A DNA stretch of 64,000 bases, taken from assembly GCA_034670405.1 (NCBI GenBank), contig JAXDDX010000018.1, positions 3,410,501-3,474,500 on the forward strand, in the 5' to 3' direction. Under the pieces are notes generated by a model. The model worked only from the letters and a program-made list of their open reading frames with translations, was not told the origin of the DNA and searched no databases. Position numbers and translations under genes: made by a program. Origin of the DNA: Hoplostethus atlanticus. Lineage: Eukaryota; Chordata; Actinopteri; Trachichthyiformes; Trachichthyidae. Every line of letters begins with the position of its first letter. Position 1 is the first letter of the stretch. Positions 20,430 to 32,240 of this stretch are shown here, piece by piece.

Positions 20430-21235
20430 GTCAATGTTATAGTAAATGTGGGAAATGTGCAGTAAATGTATATTATTTATACATATATCGTATATGCATA
20501 TTTGAATTTACACAAACTGAAAATATCTACACACCCATGCTCTATATTTGAAGTCACAGAAAAGATTTACAAATGTGCAAGTCAATATTTTAAAGAATGC
20601 AATAGCAGCTACAAACTGGGCACTGGGATACTAATGCAACTACAACTCAATGATTACAACTTCTCGAATCTGCCACTGCAACCTCTCAAGTGCCGTCTTG
20701 TTACAAATGTCTAATCCATGTGGTCTCATTTTTGCTGCAATTTGGTGCCAAGTGATTTGTAGACCTCAAGACAATGCAATGTTCAAGGCAGCTTTTTCTT
20801 GTTTTTATGATTGGCAGCAGTGCTGTTAAACATAGATCTTGATTTGAAATGACTTTAGTATTTTCTTGAATTGCTTGAAGTCAGTGTTGAACTGCTCTTG
20901 TCTGAATTGATGCTGGTTCAAATGTTTTGTGGTCAGCTGATGGTGCTGTTTGATTAGTTTAACTATCATGTTCCTGAACCTGTGGCCTACAGATGATGCA
21001 AACTTCAATACAACATACAACAGCAAAGAAAAGTGCACTGGCCAAAGGATTGAGGGATGAGAGAGGCAAAAAATCTAACATCGGTGAGTCGGATGGGCAA
21101 ACCAAAGTTACAATAGAAAATTTCATATAAAACACAAGATGTGGGATAACTGTTCTATCTATGGTCACCCAGCTTGCTATGTTACTAACTGCACAATTAA
21201 CCACATTTGGCCTGGTCGGAGACCATATTACTAGC
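20430..21235. other. AT-rich intergenic sequence
   Basis: No gene or repeat family was recognised. The open frames are short and lack family resemblance. Confidence 0.45.
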
Positions 21236-21325
21236 TACAGTTGCGAGAAAAGGTTTCTGAACCCTTTTGAATTACCGGCATTCCTGCATAAATGGCTCCT
21301 AAAATATGGTGTGATCTTCATCTTA

Positions 21326-23313
21326 GGCCGGACTCACACTAGAGGATAATTGGGCCGATTTATCCCCGATTCGGCAATCGGCGGAGTGATCTTGTTCGGC
21401 ACCGATGTTCGGCACCGATTATCTGGTAATGTGAGCGGTTTACAGATCCAATAGATCCGCTCGGGGACGCATCGGGGCCGCCCCGATAATATCAAACGTG
21501 TTTGATATCTAGGATTTCAAATCGGGATGATTACGTCACTGCTTTCCGCGCGGGACCACAATAGCCAATGAGAGAGACAATCTACAAGGACACGGAAGTG
21601 AATGAAGAAACAACAACAAACTGTTGTGCGTTGGACAGCTGAGATGGAGGAAAGGCTTGTCGTTATGTGGCAAGAACACGATTGCCTATATAATGTGTCT
21701 TCCAAGCACGGGCGCCGGATTAATTTAAGAAGTGCGGGGGCCAAAAAGAGTGTATGTGTGACTGTGTATGCACTAAACTTCTGCGGAGTAACTATAGCTT
21801 GCTTGCACCACAGGCTGGCGGACGCCGTCATCTCCACATTTGGAGAAAGTTACAAACTGTTTGACAGCAGCAAATAATTAACCGCTCTCTATTTTTGTAC
21901 CAATTTGCATTAAAGTACCTTTCTCTTTGGCCAAACGATCTAGCGGTCTCCTTTTTGTCTACAATTAGCTGTGCAGCTTTATCCGTCTCTATGTCCCGAC
22001 AACAACCCTCCAGGCAGTCGGAGCCAGCGCTAGCCTGTTTTGGTTCAATGCCGGCGGTTTGACAGTCTCAGCGGGCACAGAGCTGCTGCTTTGGGGTTCT
22101 TCTGGCTGCCGCTGCGCTGGTTCTAGTGGAGGGCCAGGCTCCAACGGAGTTGTGGACGTCAGGGATGTAACATTATTAACGTTGAAGTTCAGTTTTGTTT
22201 GACTGTATTTTCCTTTCTGATGCACTGGTTCTTTTGACATGTTTGCAGAAGCATATTTGCAATATTGATAGTTAAGGTTAGTTCAGCTAGTTTAACGGCT
22301 CACTGTAAACAAGGTAACACACATCACAGCATTTAAACTATTTTATTGGTTGCAATGTACACTGTATGCATTTGATTCTGTCCTCTTTGATTGGATTAAA
22401 ATTTAAATATTCTTCCCGTTTTATGTCTATGCTTTATTTTACCTAATGTGGGCGGGAATGAATGAAACGTCTTTTACCTTGCGTGTTGCAATATAGGGGC
22501 ATTTGAGGGGAAACAGTGATTCTTTCTCACTGCAAAGCATAAGTAAAGCAAGTTGCACCGGTTTCACCATGTCAGTCTACATTTTGTTTACATTTACTTC
22601 CCCATGAGATCACGTGAGGCGGTGCATTCAGGCACCCTCTGGCACGATAATCTTAGTAATATCCTCTAGTGTGTGATGCACCACTATTTTCAGATCTTGT
22701 AGTCTGTGCGTGTTTGAGATTAGAGAGAAGAACATCTGTGACGATTCTCCTCGTGCGTGATGCAACCCGATTTCAAAATCGGTTAGGATTTTAAAACCTA
22801 ACCAACAGTTTGTTGTTGTTTCTTCATTCACTTCCGTGTCCCTGTAGATTGTCTCTCTCATTGGCTATTGTGGTCCCGCGTGGAAAGCAGTGACGTAATC
22901 ATCCCGATTTGAAATCCTAGATATCAAACACGTTTGATATTATCGGGGCGGCCCCGATGCGTCCCCGAGCGGATCTGGATGTTAAGATTGGATCTGTAAA
23001 CCGCTCACATTACCAGATAATCGGTGCCAAACATCGGTGCCGAACAAGATCACTCCGCCGATTGCCGAATCGGGGATAAATTGGCCCAATTATCCTCTAG
23101 TGCAGGGGTGTCAAACCATGTGCCATGGAGGGCCGAGAGTATGCAGGTTTTCGTTCCAACCGAACAATACACCAGGTGATTCGACCGGTTATCACACCCT
23201 TAACCACAGAGGAGGGACTAATCAGTGAAGTCTTTGGTTGGAATGAAAACCTGCATACTCTCGGCCCTCCATGGCACATGGTTCGACACCCCTGCTCTAG
23301 TGTGAGTCCGGCC
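21326..23313 (+). mobile_element. Harbinger-like element with about 300-bp terminal inverted repeats
   Basis: Termini are GGCCGGACTCACACTAGAGG and its reverse complement, flanked by TTA (21323-21325) and TAA (23314-23316), compatible with the TWA target of PIF/Harbinger elements with one change. The inverted repeats run from 21326 to about 21630 and from about 22805 to the right end, including a GATATCAAACACGTTTGATATT-type internal palindrome. A short frame at 21602-21877 begins MKKQQQTVVRWTAEMEERL, resembling the MADF/Myb-like accessory protein of such elements; it is truncated. No transposase was seen. Confidence 0.65.
23103..23294. mobile_element. Palindromic hAT MITE, 192 bp
   Basis: It begins CAGGGGTGTCAAACCATGTG and ends with the near-perfect reverse complement (about 60-bp inverted repeats). 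It is flanked by an exact 8-bp duplication CTCTAGTG (23095-23102 and 23295-23302), the hAT signature. It lies inside the right terminal repeat of the Harbinger-like element. Confidence 0.9.
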
Positions 23314-23853
23314 TAAGGCAGTGGTCTTCAACCCTGGTCCTCAGGACCCACAGCCCTGCTGGTTTTCATTCCAGCCGTCTCATCAGGGGCTGATTAACAT
23401 GGCTGATAAATACCTGGGAGTCAACATCACCGAAGATCTGACATGGTCCACAAACACTGACACTCTGGTGAGAAAGGCGAGGCAGCGCCTTTACCACCTC
23501 AGGCAACTGAGGAAATTCAAAGTCTCCCGGAGGATCCTTCAGTCCTTCTACTCTGGAGCTGTGGAGAGTATCCTGACAGGAAGCATCACTGCCTGGTTTG
23601 GCAACAGCTCCGCTCAGGACAGGAAGGCTCTGCAGAGAGTAGTGCGTTCGGCCGAGCGCACTATTGGAATTACACTCCCCACCCTGCAGGACTTGTACAC
23701 CAGGAGGTGCAGAACCAGAGCCTGCAGGATCATGAAGGATCCTCACCACCCCAACAACGGACTGTTTCAGCTGCTGCGGTCAGGCAAGCGCCTCCGCAGT
23801 CACGCTGCAAAAACAGAGAGACTGAGACGGAGTTTCTTTCCTCAGGCCATCAG

Positions 23854-25043
23854 GGGCCTGTTCCAAGAAGCAGGTTCAGCAAACTCTGAGTCTAACCCTG
23901 CACTCTGAGTTGATTCATTCCGAGATGGCCAAGTCTGAGTTTTCGGTTCCAGAACGGCTGATTTGAGTTAGTTCAATCAATTTTGAGTATGTTCACCTTG
24001 AGTTAAGCGCGTGCGCGACGACAATAAAAAGCCATCATCAATGGAGGTCCGATACTACGATTCACCATGGCAACCAGCAAGCAGAAGGGTCGTAAAGGAG
24101 AGGGAATTGGCGTGGGAGAGAATCGCTGCCCGAGTCAATGCGTACGTTTGAATGCAGCAGTGTATTCATTTAACATTTAACCACACTTTCTTATAATATT
24201 ACCTACATGTGAGAAAGTGGTGGAATGGTATTGGAAAAAAAATATTTTCATTTAGGTGCAATCCCACGGGCGCAAAGCGCTCTTGGCAGCAGCTGAAAAT
24301 GAAATATAAAAACATTACAGTCATTTAGCAGAGACTTTTATCCAAAGCGACTTACAAAGGTGATAGTTAACACTATGTGAGGATCGAACCCACAACCCTG
24401 AGACTGAGAGTCTAATGCTCTACCAACTGAGCTGTCTGGACCAGACATACTTCAAATGGTGTACTTGGGGTGACAAATTAGAAATGCAGATCTAGAAATT
24501 GAATTACTGGAACATAAGTTAGAGGTGGGTGCATGGTCACAGGTGAAATGTGTTGTTGGAACAATATAAAATACTAACTGTTGCTTTTGTATTTGTAGGA
24601 AATAAAGAAGACCAAATGAAATGTGTCTTTATTTGACTGCTCGGGGTGGTGGTAGCTTAATCCGTGAAGTGTAAACGGCATATTATATCTCGGACAGCTC
24701 TTCCATCCTGGACATAGAACATCTAATCGGGGTCTCAAAATCCTCTCTCGACATAAGGCTATGCGAATTACTTCCGCTTGAATATCGATCGGGTTACCGA
24801 GGAAAGGACACGCCATGTCCGACAGCTGCTTCAGGTTCAGCAGAGGGAGGAGACAGGGAGAAAGTCAGGGTTTGTTCAAGAAAACCTGCCAGCGAGCAGG
24901 TTAGGTTCACAGAGTCAGTTACCATGGTAATTGACTCAGAGTTTGAGTTACCTCTCTTTCTGGAACGGAAAACCCAGAGTTTCCCTCATCTCAGGGTTAA
25001 CAAACTCAGAGTTTTCACTAAACCCGCTTCTTGGAACAGGCCC
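23854..25043 (+). mobile_element. Second Harbinger-like element inside the LINE
   Basis: Termini are GGGCCTGTTCCAAGAAGC and GCTTCTTGGAACAGGCCC, flanked by CAG on each side (23851-23853, 25044-25046). Inside are remnants of a Myb/SANT-like protein on the plus strand: MATSKQKGRKGEGIGVGENR near 24067 and, after an intron-like gap, CNPTGAKRSWQQLKMKYKNI at about 24259-24318. The AAACTCTGAGTTT-type subterminal blocks occur at both ends. Confidence 0.75.
24312..24443 (-). repeat. tRNA-Lys-derived SINE
   Basis: Read on the minus strand it has a tRNA-like head (CAGCTCAGTTGGTAGAGCAT then GGTTGTGGGTTCGATCCTCA) and a tail with AAGTCGCTTTGGATAAAAGT and CTGCTAAATGACTGTAATGT. The second part is the tail shared by fish SINEs and L2-type LINEs. 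The mutated anticodon arm and appended tail rule out a working tRNA gene. Confidence 0.85.
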
Positions 25044-25900
25044 CAGGACTGTGAACTCCGACCTCACCAGGGCCCCCACCAAGACACACACACTGCCCCT
25101 CTTATGCACACACACACACTTAGGTAAAGACTACACATAATTTATAATTTATATTACACATACAATTTTCCCTTTTTTTACTATATTTTTTTATAAAGTG
25201 CTCTTATTGTAAATATTGTGTTGTTTTTTTATATAGAGCTCTTAAAAACTGTGACATTGTAAATATTGTGTTGGTTTATTGTAAATAGTGTGAACCTGTT
25301 ATTTTGCACATTTCTGCTGAGCATGGCCACTTTGCATTTCACTACACACCTTGTGTGTGTATGTGACAATTAAACTCCTTGAATCTTGAATCTTGAATCT
25401 TGATTAACATGTGGCACACCAGGTGAATCTAATTAACTACCTGGTAGGAAGGAAAACCAGCAGGGCTGTGGGTCCTGAGGACCAGGGTTGAAGACCACTG
25501 ATCTAAGGTATAACAACAGATAAACGCTGGCTGGTTAACAAATAACTCACAAAAAATACTTTTACATGTTTTTATTGAACATATGGTTCAAACTTGAACA
25601 GCCTAAGCTGGAAAAAGTATGTAAACCTCTAGGATAATGACTTCTATGAAAGGGGTAATTGAAATCAGGTGATCCAATCAATGAAATGATAATCAGGTGT
25701 GGTTTAGAGGTGTCCTGTCATATAAAAACCCCACGAAGTTGGCTACCAACAGAATCTGCTCTCCAAAAAAACCAGATCTGTTGAAGTAGAATATGCACCG
25801 ATCAAAAGAAATTTCAGCGGACCTCCGGAGAAGAATTGTTGAGGCTTATAAGGCTGGAAAAGGATACAAAAGTGTTTCCAAACGCCTCCATCAGCCTACA

Positions 25901-28047
25901 GTGATTATACTTAGCTAGGCTATAGCTAGTTAATACAATGTCAGAATGCAACAGTGAATTTGACTATATTTTCACAGAGCTGTATCTTATCGATGATAAT
26001 ATCATACAACACATCTGTAAAACCAAATTTAATTTCTATCGGACGTGGGCATGTTTTTATGATCCACTAATTTACGGTTTAGCAATACATTTTACAATGC
26101 TGTTGGACGATAAAATGTTTACGGTTTGTCATCGACTTGTTTTGAGGTTTGGTGGTTTTTGGGCTTGTTTTATTGGTCATTAGGCTGATGTGGTCACAAA
26201 GACCTGGCAACCCTGCTGTAGTGTTCATCAGTTCAAAATGGAGTTGCTAACTGCTAACTGCAGTAGACACATTGATGGAGATAAGGTTAAAGAAATGGTG
26301 GAGTGTCCTTTTAACAGTTAGTTTGAACATGAGATCAAACCCTACTTGAATAGACTGTGGATCTTAACATCCTGTGATATTCGCCAGTTAGAAGTCTACT
26401 GTAAAGGTTAACAAAGCGAGCAGTGCAACATCACTTTCCTGGTCTAGAGCCATATCCCTTACAAGGGAAGTGATTTCAAAGTGTAGTGATATATTATATG
26501 GCCTAACTTAATCTAGGTCACTTCTGCAATGATTAACATTACATGAGCCTCAATAACCTTTGTTAGTATACTGTCACTATGCTATCATCTTAGACTCTGC
26601 TATCATCTTATACTATGCTATCATCTTTGTCCAGTTGTCCAGTGACTGAACAATGAACAATGATCTACCACTGCCACACCAAACCAAACCATTTTCATGT
26701 AAACATTGCCTAGAACAACCTTATAAAACTCTAACAGCAGAAATTAAATGGAAGTAACATTAAGTAAGTAACGTTAAGTAACATTAATGACTGAAAAATG
26801 CACTTAAATGAGCAAAGGTACACAATTACATAAGATAGAGGCATGAAATTAACTTCATTCTGTTCAGACACTTCCCCTCAGATGCACAGGCCTTCATCTT
26901 TACATTTTTTACTGAAGCGCTTTTTAATGACAGAGAAATGCACTTAAATGAGCAAAGGTAAACAATGACAGACGATGGAGGTTTGAGATCAGCTTCATTG
27001 TGTTCAGGCACCACCCCCATGCACTATGCACGGGCATTCATTTTTTAAGTACTTTACTTTAGTGCTTTTAAATGGCTGAAGAAATGCACTTAAATGAGCA
27101 AAGGTACGCAATGACGTAAGATATAGAGGTATGAGCTCAGCTTCATTCTGTTCAGGCAATCCCCCTCTACCATGCACGGGCACGTGCAAAAAGACAACTA
27201 AGAACACCTTGTGACTGAATATGAAAGAGGAAAACAACTAGAGACAAGATTACGCCCTGTAAGACTGTTGTATAAAATGCTGTTGTAACCACTGAACTGG
27301 AGCACACTCATGGCTCATGCTTGCAAGCATTAAAGGAGACTCATAAAGGACAGATATTGTGTAATGCTTTATTGAGCTGTTCTCACCACTTAGTGCAAGT
27401 TAATTTCTTGCCAGGACAGTTAGGTTTAAATGAAAGGATCCATTGCCTTTGCATGGATATCGTATCCAGCCAAAGGTCCAGTTGTAACAGTAGTTCTGTT
27501 CTATTGGGGGTACATTGTAATACATTTGGGCAATAAGCTTAGAGCTGTTGTAGTCTCATCATGGTGAAATAGTACTACTTCAAAGATTCCTCTCTCATCT
27601 GTCTTGCCTGATCACTTTCTTACCTGGCTGTTGTACATTTTCTGTGGTTCTGCTGCTTTTCATCAAGTACTTTCTTCTATCCATCTATGGAAAAACAGGT
27701 CTATTTGTAGGCTATCTATGTTATAGATTGTATTGATATTACACCTGGCAAGTTGCAAAGCTAGTGTGTGTTGTAGCTAGCTAGCTAATGTTAGCTAACT
27801 ATAACAAAGGGGAGTAACATGCCTTGTAATTTCTATTACAGTAATAGACTATTGAGTGTGTATTTCCAAGTTTACTACCTCTAAAAAAGTTTTTGGGAAA
27901 AGCTAGGGGGGGCTGAAGATGTTTTAGGCGGGACTGAGTCTAGCATCGCCCCTGGTACCGAACTTGCTCTGCCCGCCCAGGATTTCCCAATCCAGCTATG
28001 GGCGCCTTCACATAAAGGGGCGGTGCGTATAACAATGGACAGATCGA
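25901..28047. other. Intergenic sequence
   Basis: No gene was recognised. It contains the 140-bp tandem array listed separately and AT-rich sequence. A short block near 27880-28040 is GC-richer and flanks the hAT insertion. Confidence 0.45.
26790..27190. repeat. 140-146 bp tandem repeat, about three copies
   Basis: The core ATGCACTTAAATGAGCAAAG recurs at about 26798, 26938 and 27084. Each copy is followed by a GCTTCATT-T-TGTTCAG block and a CATGCACGGGCA-like block. The copies are diverged, so this is an old minisatellite-like array. Confidence 0.8.
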
Positions 28048-28786
28048 GTGGACAGCATTGATGCCAACTTAGCACTTTTGTTGCTAGATTTAGCAACTTT
28101 TCAGACTACCCTAGCAACTTTGTTTTCAAAAAGCACCTAGCAACAAATTTAGCTGCTTTTAAAATTTATTTGGAAACTTTTAACAACTTTTAACACGCAT
28201 TTTCCCTCTAAATGACACAAAACGATTTTCTCTGTCACACACTCAGTCACAACAACACACGGTCTGTCTGCCCGGCTGCAAAAGTGCATTGTGAGTTACG
28301 TCAGCAGTAGTGACGGCTCAGCTCAATAGAGAGGCAGACAGTCACAGGCAGTAGCAGCAATCATTGTTGGCTGACTGCAGCAGCAGTAGCATGCGTTTGA
28401 TGAGACAAACGATGGGCTTGTTTTTTTTGGTCAAATCATTTAAACACATTCAGTTCAGAGTACAATTGTTTGGTTAGGAAGTCACGATTAAAAAAAAAAA
28501 ATTTAGAATTTAGAATTTCCTCCGCACAGTAGCATTAACAATCTGAAAAGGGCTAAGCCTTCAGTAACTACAGTTACTACATGCTAGTGCACTCACTCAC
28601 TGCAGACGAAAATCAAGCTAGTCTTGAAAAAGGTTTTCAACATTTGATTTAAAGACATATATGTATTTCTCTGGTGGCTTGTTTGCTAAACTTACTTGAT
28701 ACGTTTAAATAGTTCAACAACCACAGTTAAAACCCAATGAATATAGTTGGTCACGAATGTTTGATCTTGAACAGAACATCAACCAA

Positions 28787-31148
28787 CATGTCTCAATCAA
28801 AATTGTACAGCCAGAAGTACCAAAAGGAGTGGGAGTCTGTACCTGAATTTAAAGGGTGGCTGAAGCCAGTAATTGGGGATGATTGTAGGGCATACTGTGC
28901 GTACTGCAAATCCGATATGCTTGCAAAAATGTATGACATCAAAAACATTGTGCTACAGCAAAGCATATAAATAAATCAAAACCGTACAACCCCGCAACGC
29001 AGTCTACATTACCACAGTTGGTTAAGAAAGTGGATAACTGCAAAAGCGCAGAAGCTACTATGGCAATGGCCATTGCGGAGCATTGTTCGCTGCTAGCATG
29101 CGACCATTTAGGTATGGCTTGCAAAGCTGCCTTTTCAGATTATGTGGCAGCAACAAACTTCCAAATGCACCGCACCAAGTGCACAGAAATGATTAGGGGA
29201 GTACTGGCTCCTTATTTTCTCAAAAGGGTAACATCAGATGTGGGGGATGAGAAGTTCAGTCTCCTTTTGGATGAGTCCACTGATGTCAGTGTCTCGAAAT
29301 ACTTGGGCGTGGTGATTCGGTATTTCAGTGCCAAAAAAAGAACAGTTGTGTCCACATTTCTCGGGCTGGTTGAATTGGAGGAGGGCGATGCCAGATCAAT
29401 AGCAAAGGCGGTAGTTGAATTTCTTGAGAAGTGTAACCTTAAAAAAGAGAATCTTCAGGGTATTGGCACTGATAATGCGTCAGTGATGACTGGGGTGCAC
29501 AACGGGGTGCACAAGATTTTAAAGGAAGAATGTGCATTGCCCAATTTGGTACTCATCCGCTGTGTGTGCCATTCTTTACAATTGGCTGTCAGTGCAGCAT
29601 CCAAAGAAACCATCCCTAGGAGTGTTGAGTACTTAATCAGGGAAACCTACAACTGGTTTTCGATTTCCCCAAAACGGCGGGAGGCGTACAAAGCAGTGTA
29701 TGCCACCATTAATTGTGGCCAGAAACCCCTGCAGATCACCAAAGTGTGTGCCACACGTTGGCTATCGATTGAGCCTGCCGTAAACCATATATTGAGCCAG
29801 TGGATATAACTGAAACTCCACTTTGAGTTGACCAAGGCCAGTGAGCATTGTTACATGGCAGACGTGCTCCACGCCATGTACATTTGTCGTCAATTATGTG
29901 TCTGAGCTCTTGTTTATTGGCTCTTGTTTATTTGATACACTTATTTGTCTTAGCTCGTTTATTTGGTTCACTTATTTGTCTTAGCTCTTGTTTATTTGAT
30001 TCTCTTATTTGTCTCATTTGTTTAAGATAAAGTAGGTTGCTAACTTATTGCACTCTTAACTTAACACTAGTTATGCTCTTAGTTGCTTGTTTAGGAAGGA
30101 AATGCACTTACGATTTCTGGTGACTAGTAGTTTTCTTGCCTACCTATGTTGAATGCACTCATTGTAAGTCGCTTTGGATAAAAGCGTCTGCTAAATGACT
30201 GTAATGTAATGTAATGTAATGTACATGGACAAGACCAACTATGTCTACCTGACATTCTTGAAATCAATCCTGTCCGACGTACAAGTTGCAGTGAAGTCAT
30301 TTGAGGGAGAGCAAACAGATCCTGTCAAGCTTTTGGACAATCTGGTACACCTCTTAACATCAATTTGCATCAGAGTAGTCAACCCTATGGCAAAAATTGA
30401 TGTACTGAAGGATGCCATTGATGGACATCTCAGTCCATCACCATACCTCGGGTACCTTTTCGAGAGCATGGTGTCCCAACTCAGTCTTGCGCCAGAGGAT
30501 GAAAAGGTCATTCGGAGACGGTGCATCAACTACATTGTTGCTTTAAGCAAGGAGCTGCAATCTAGGCTTCCAGACAACCTAGAAGCCTTGCGAAACATGG
30601 CCTTGTTCAGTGTTAAGGAAACACTAAAGCACAATAAAGGCACCACTGAAATTATTAAAGTAGCTGAGCTACTGGGGTACCAGCCCGAAACAATTGACAA
30701 AATTGTTTCCCAATGGAGAAACATCCATCTGTTGAGGTGGGACTCAACTGAAAATACAGTCGAGTTTTGGAGTGAAGTGAATAACTACACGGACTCTTCC
30801 GGATCAAATCCATTTGAAGAACTGTGCAAAGCTGCACTCGCTGCCCTCTCCTTGCCACACTCAAATGCGGAGGTTGAACGGCTGTTCAGCCAAATGAGTG
30901 TGGTCAAGTCAAAGTTAAGAAATAGAATGTCACTGCACACTCTCAACTCCATACTCCTGGTGCGGTATGGACTGAAGCTGGCTGGTGAAACCTGTTACCA
31001 GCATAAACTACCAAGTGAAGTTCTGCAGCAGTTTGGCACCACAGCAGCATACAGCTTCAAGGCCACTCCATCCTCCTCTGCTGGTTCCAGCTCAGTGACA
31101 ATGCAGTTGGACAGTGAAGATGAAGAGGATTACCTTGCCAATCTATGA
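28787..31148 (+). pseudogene. hAT transposase, broken by frameshift, stop and SINE
   Basis: Coding parts in order: an N-terminal zinc-finger region (MSQSKLYSQKYQKEWESV with a CRAYCAYC pair) from 28787; a frameshift near 28960; the catalytic part at 29018-29809 with FSLLLDESTDVS, GIGTDNASVM and IRCVCHSLQLAV; an in-frame TAA at about 29807-29809, after which the same frame continues for about 22 codons; a SINE at 29884-30219; then the C-terminal part to 31148, with the hAT dimerisation motif LSLPHSNAEVERLFSQMS and an acidic tail DSEDEEDYLANL. This family cuts and pastes DNA with 8-bp duplications. Three lesions make it inactive. Confidence 0.85.
29884..30219 (+). repeat. SINE/L2-type insertion with (TGTAA)n tail
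   Basis: It is flanked by ATGTACAT (29876-29883 and about 30219-30227). Its 3' end reads AAGTCGCTTTGGATAAAAGC, GTCTGCTAAATGACTG and then several TGTAA units, the tail type of eel UnaL2/UnaSINE and related fish elements. The 5' half contains an internal CTTATTTGTCTTAGCTC repeat. It interrupts the hAT transposase gene. Confidence 0.8.
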
Positions 31149-32240
31149 TTCATCATATTTACGCATGCAAGGAGTGGACTTTCTGGAACTGGTGGAGACA
31201 CACAGCTGATGGTGGCAGTGTGCTCTGCAGTGTGAGCGAGAACAGCGCCAATATCTGGAGGAAACCATTGAGCAGCTAGCCAGCCAAGCAGCACAACAGC
31301 CTGGAGAGAGCTGGAGAGAGGTGCTTAGCGCACACATCATATTTGAGTTAAGTTGCTAGCTGCAATTGTTCAATAAGATAGCATATATGATATACCTTGT
31401 TATTAGCTTGTACCTATAATTGTTGATCAGTTAGGTAGCATGTTAACTAACTACCAATACACTGCTTAAAACAGATAACTATAATTGTTCAGAATGTGTA
31501 GTTTTACTAGGTAATAAGAAAATAAAACAAAAAAAATCTATGATACACCTTGTTTGAGCTTGATAGCTGTAATTGTTCAATAATCATACACCTTGTTGGT
31601 TTGATACCTTGTTGTTGTTATCGTGTTAGCTATCTAGCAATAAGCCACATAAAACAGCCAACTACAATTGTTCATGTGTGGTTTTACCGTAGGTTTTACT
31701 ATGTAACAAGAAAAATATGAATAAAACAAACCTATGATGTGTTAAAAATAAAAATATCTGATCATAAAAAAATGTGTTGTGTTTATATTACTTTTACAAA
31801 TAAAAATATGTGATAATAAACAAACTAATCTAAAATAACAAATTTCAAATCATATTTTTTGCCGAGATGGCCGGTCAATTTGAGTAATGTCATTGTGTAA
31901 TCTACGTAATGACGCAGTTTTACGTCATTACGTAATGACGTCATCGCGCAATGACATCACAACGTCATTTAGCAACTTTTAGCAACAAATAGACCTGCCT
32001 GTAGCAACTTCCCCTGAAAATTAGTTGCCAACACTGGTGGACAGATCCAGAGAGCGCTACAACCTCGATGCCCAAACCATACAGCGTCTCCCTGAATGAT
32101 TAATAATTAATCCGGTAGGTAGTATAAAAACTACCAGTGCTGTGAGTTCTGCTGAAGCAGTTTGTTTCTAAATATCTGCATGAAGTGACTTATGAAGAAG
32201 TGGAATCTGCCATTCTATTTTACTTGACTGATTACAGACC

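Larger units (their letters stand above)
23402..25400 (+). mobile_element. 5'-truncated LINE with RT C-terminal coding region
   Basis: It is flanked by the direct repeat TGATTAACATG (23391-23401 and 25401-25411) and ends in a TTGAATC repeat tail. The frame at 23402-23853 encodes the end of a non-LTR reverse transcriptase protein (KYLGVNITEDLTWSTNTD, SFYSGAVESILTGSITAWFG, KALQRVVRSAERTIG, FFPQAIR). The clade is unsure; I/Nimb-like or a related fish LINE is possible. It is interrupted by a Harbinger element at 23854-25043. Confidence 0.8.
23319..25500. mobile_element. hAT-like non-autonomous element
   Basis: Termini are CAGTGGTCTTCAACCCTGGT and its reverse complement, followed by the shared AGGACCCACAGCCCTGCTGG block. 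The right flank is ATCTAAGG (25501-25508). The left copy of that octamer is split by the Harbinger-like element: ATC at 21320-21322 and TAAGG at 23314-23318. Most of the interior is a later LINE insertion. Confidence 0.8.
21238..25900 (+). mobile_element. Tc1-like transposon, outermost shell of a nested stack
   Basis: After a TA dinucleotide (21236-21237) comes CAGTTGCGAGAAAAGG and a fish Tc1-type leader (CTGAACCCTTTTGAATTACC). The leader is interrupted at 21326 and resumes at 25501 with TATAACAACAGATAAACGC, continuing to GGAAAAAGTATGTAAACC, TATAAAAACC and an ATG at 25793. That ATG opens MHRSKEISADLRRRIVEAYK, the N-terminus of a Tc1 transposase (paired-like DNA-binding domain). Similarity ends near 25900, so the rest of the transposase and the right terminal repeat are missing. 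Confidence 0.75.
28056..32036 (+). mobile_element. hAT transposon with 8-bp TSD
   Basis: It is flanked by exact direct repeats GTGGACAG (28048-28055 and 32037-32044). Termini are CATTGATGCCAAC at the left and, on the opposite strand, CAGTGTTGGCAAC at the right: imperfect inverted repeats. Subterminal TAGCAAC/GTTGCTA motifs are repeated many times at both ends, as in hAT transposase binding regions. The interior carries a broken transposase gene. Confidence 0.85.

Noticed and set aside
23037-23316. Several short ORFs on both strands
   Set aside because: They arise from the palindromic MITE and the Harbinger terminal repeat.
24312-24443. Candidate tRNA gene (minus strand)
   Set aside because: A and B boxes are present, but the anticodon arm is altered and a SINE tail is attached, so it is a tRNA-derived SINE.
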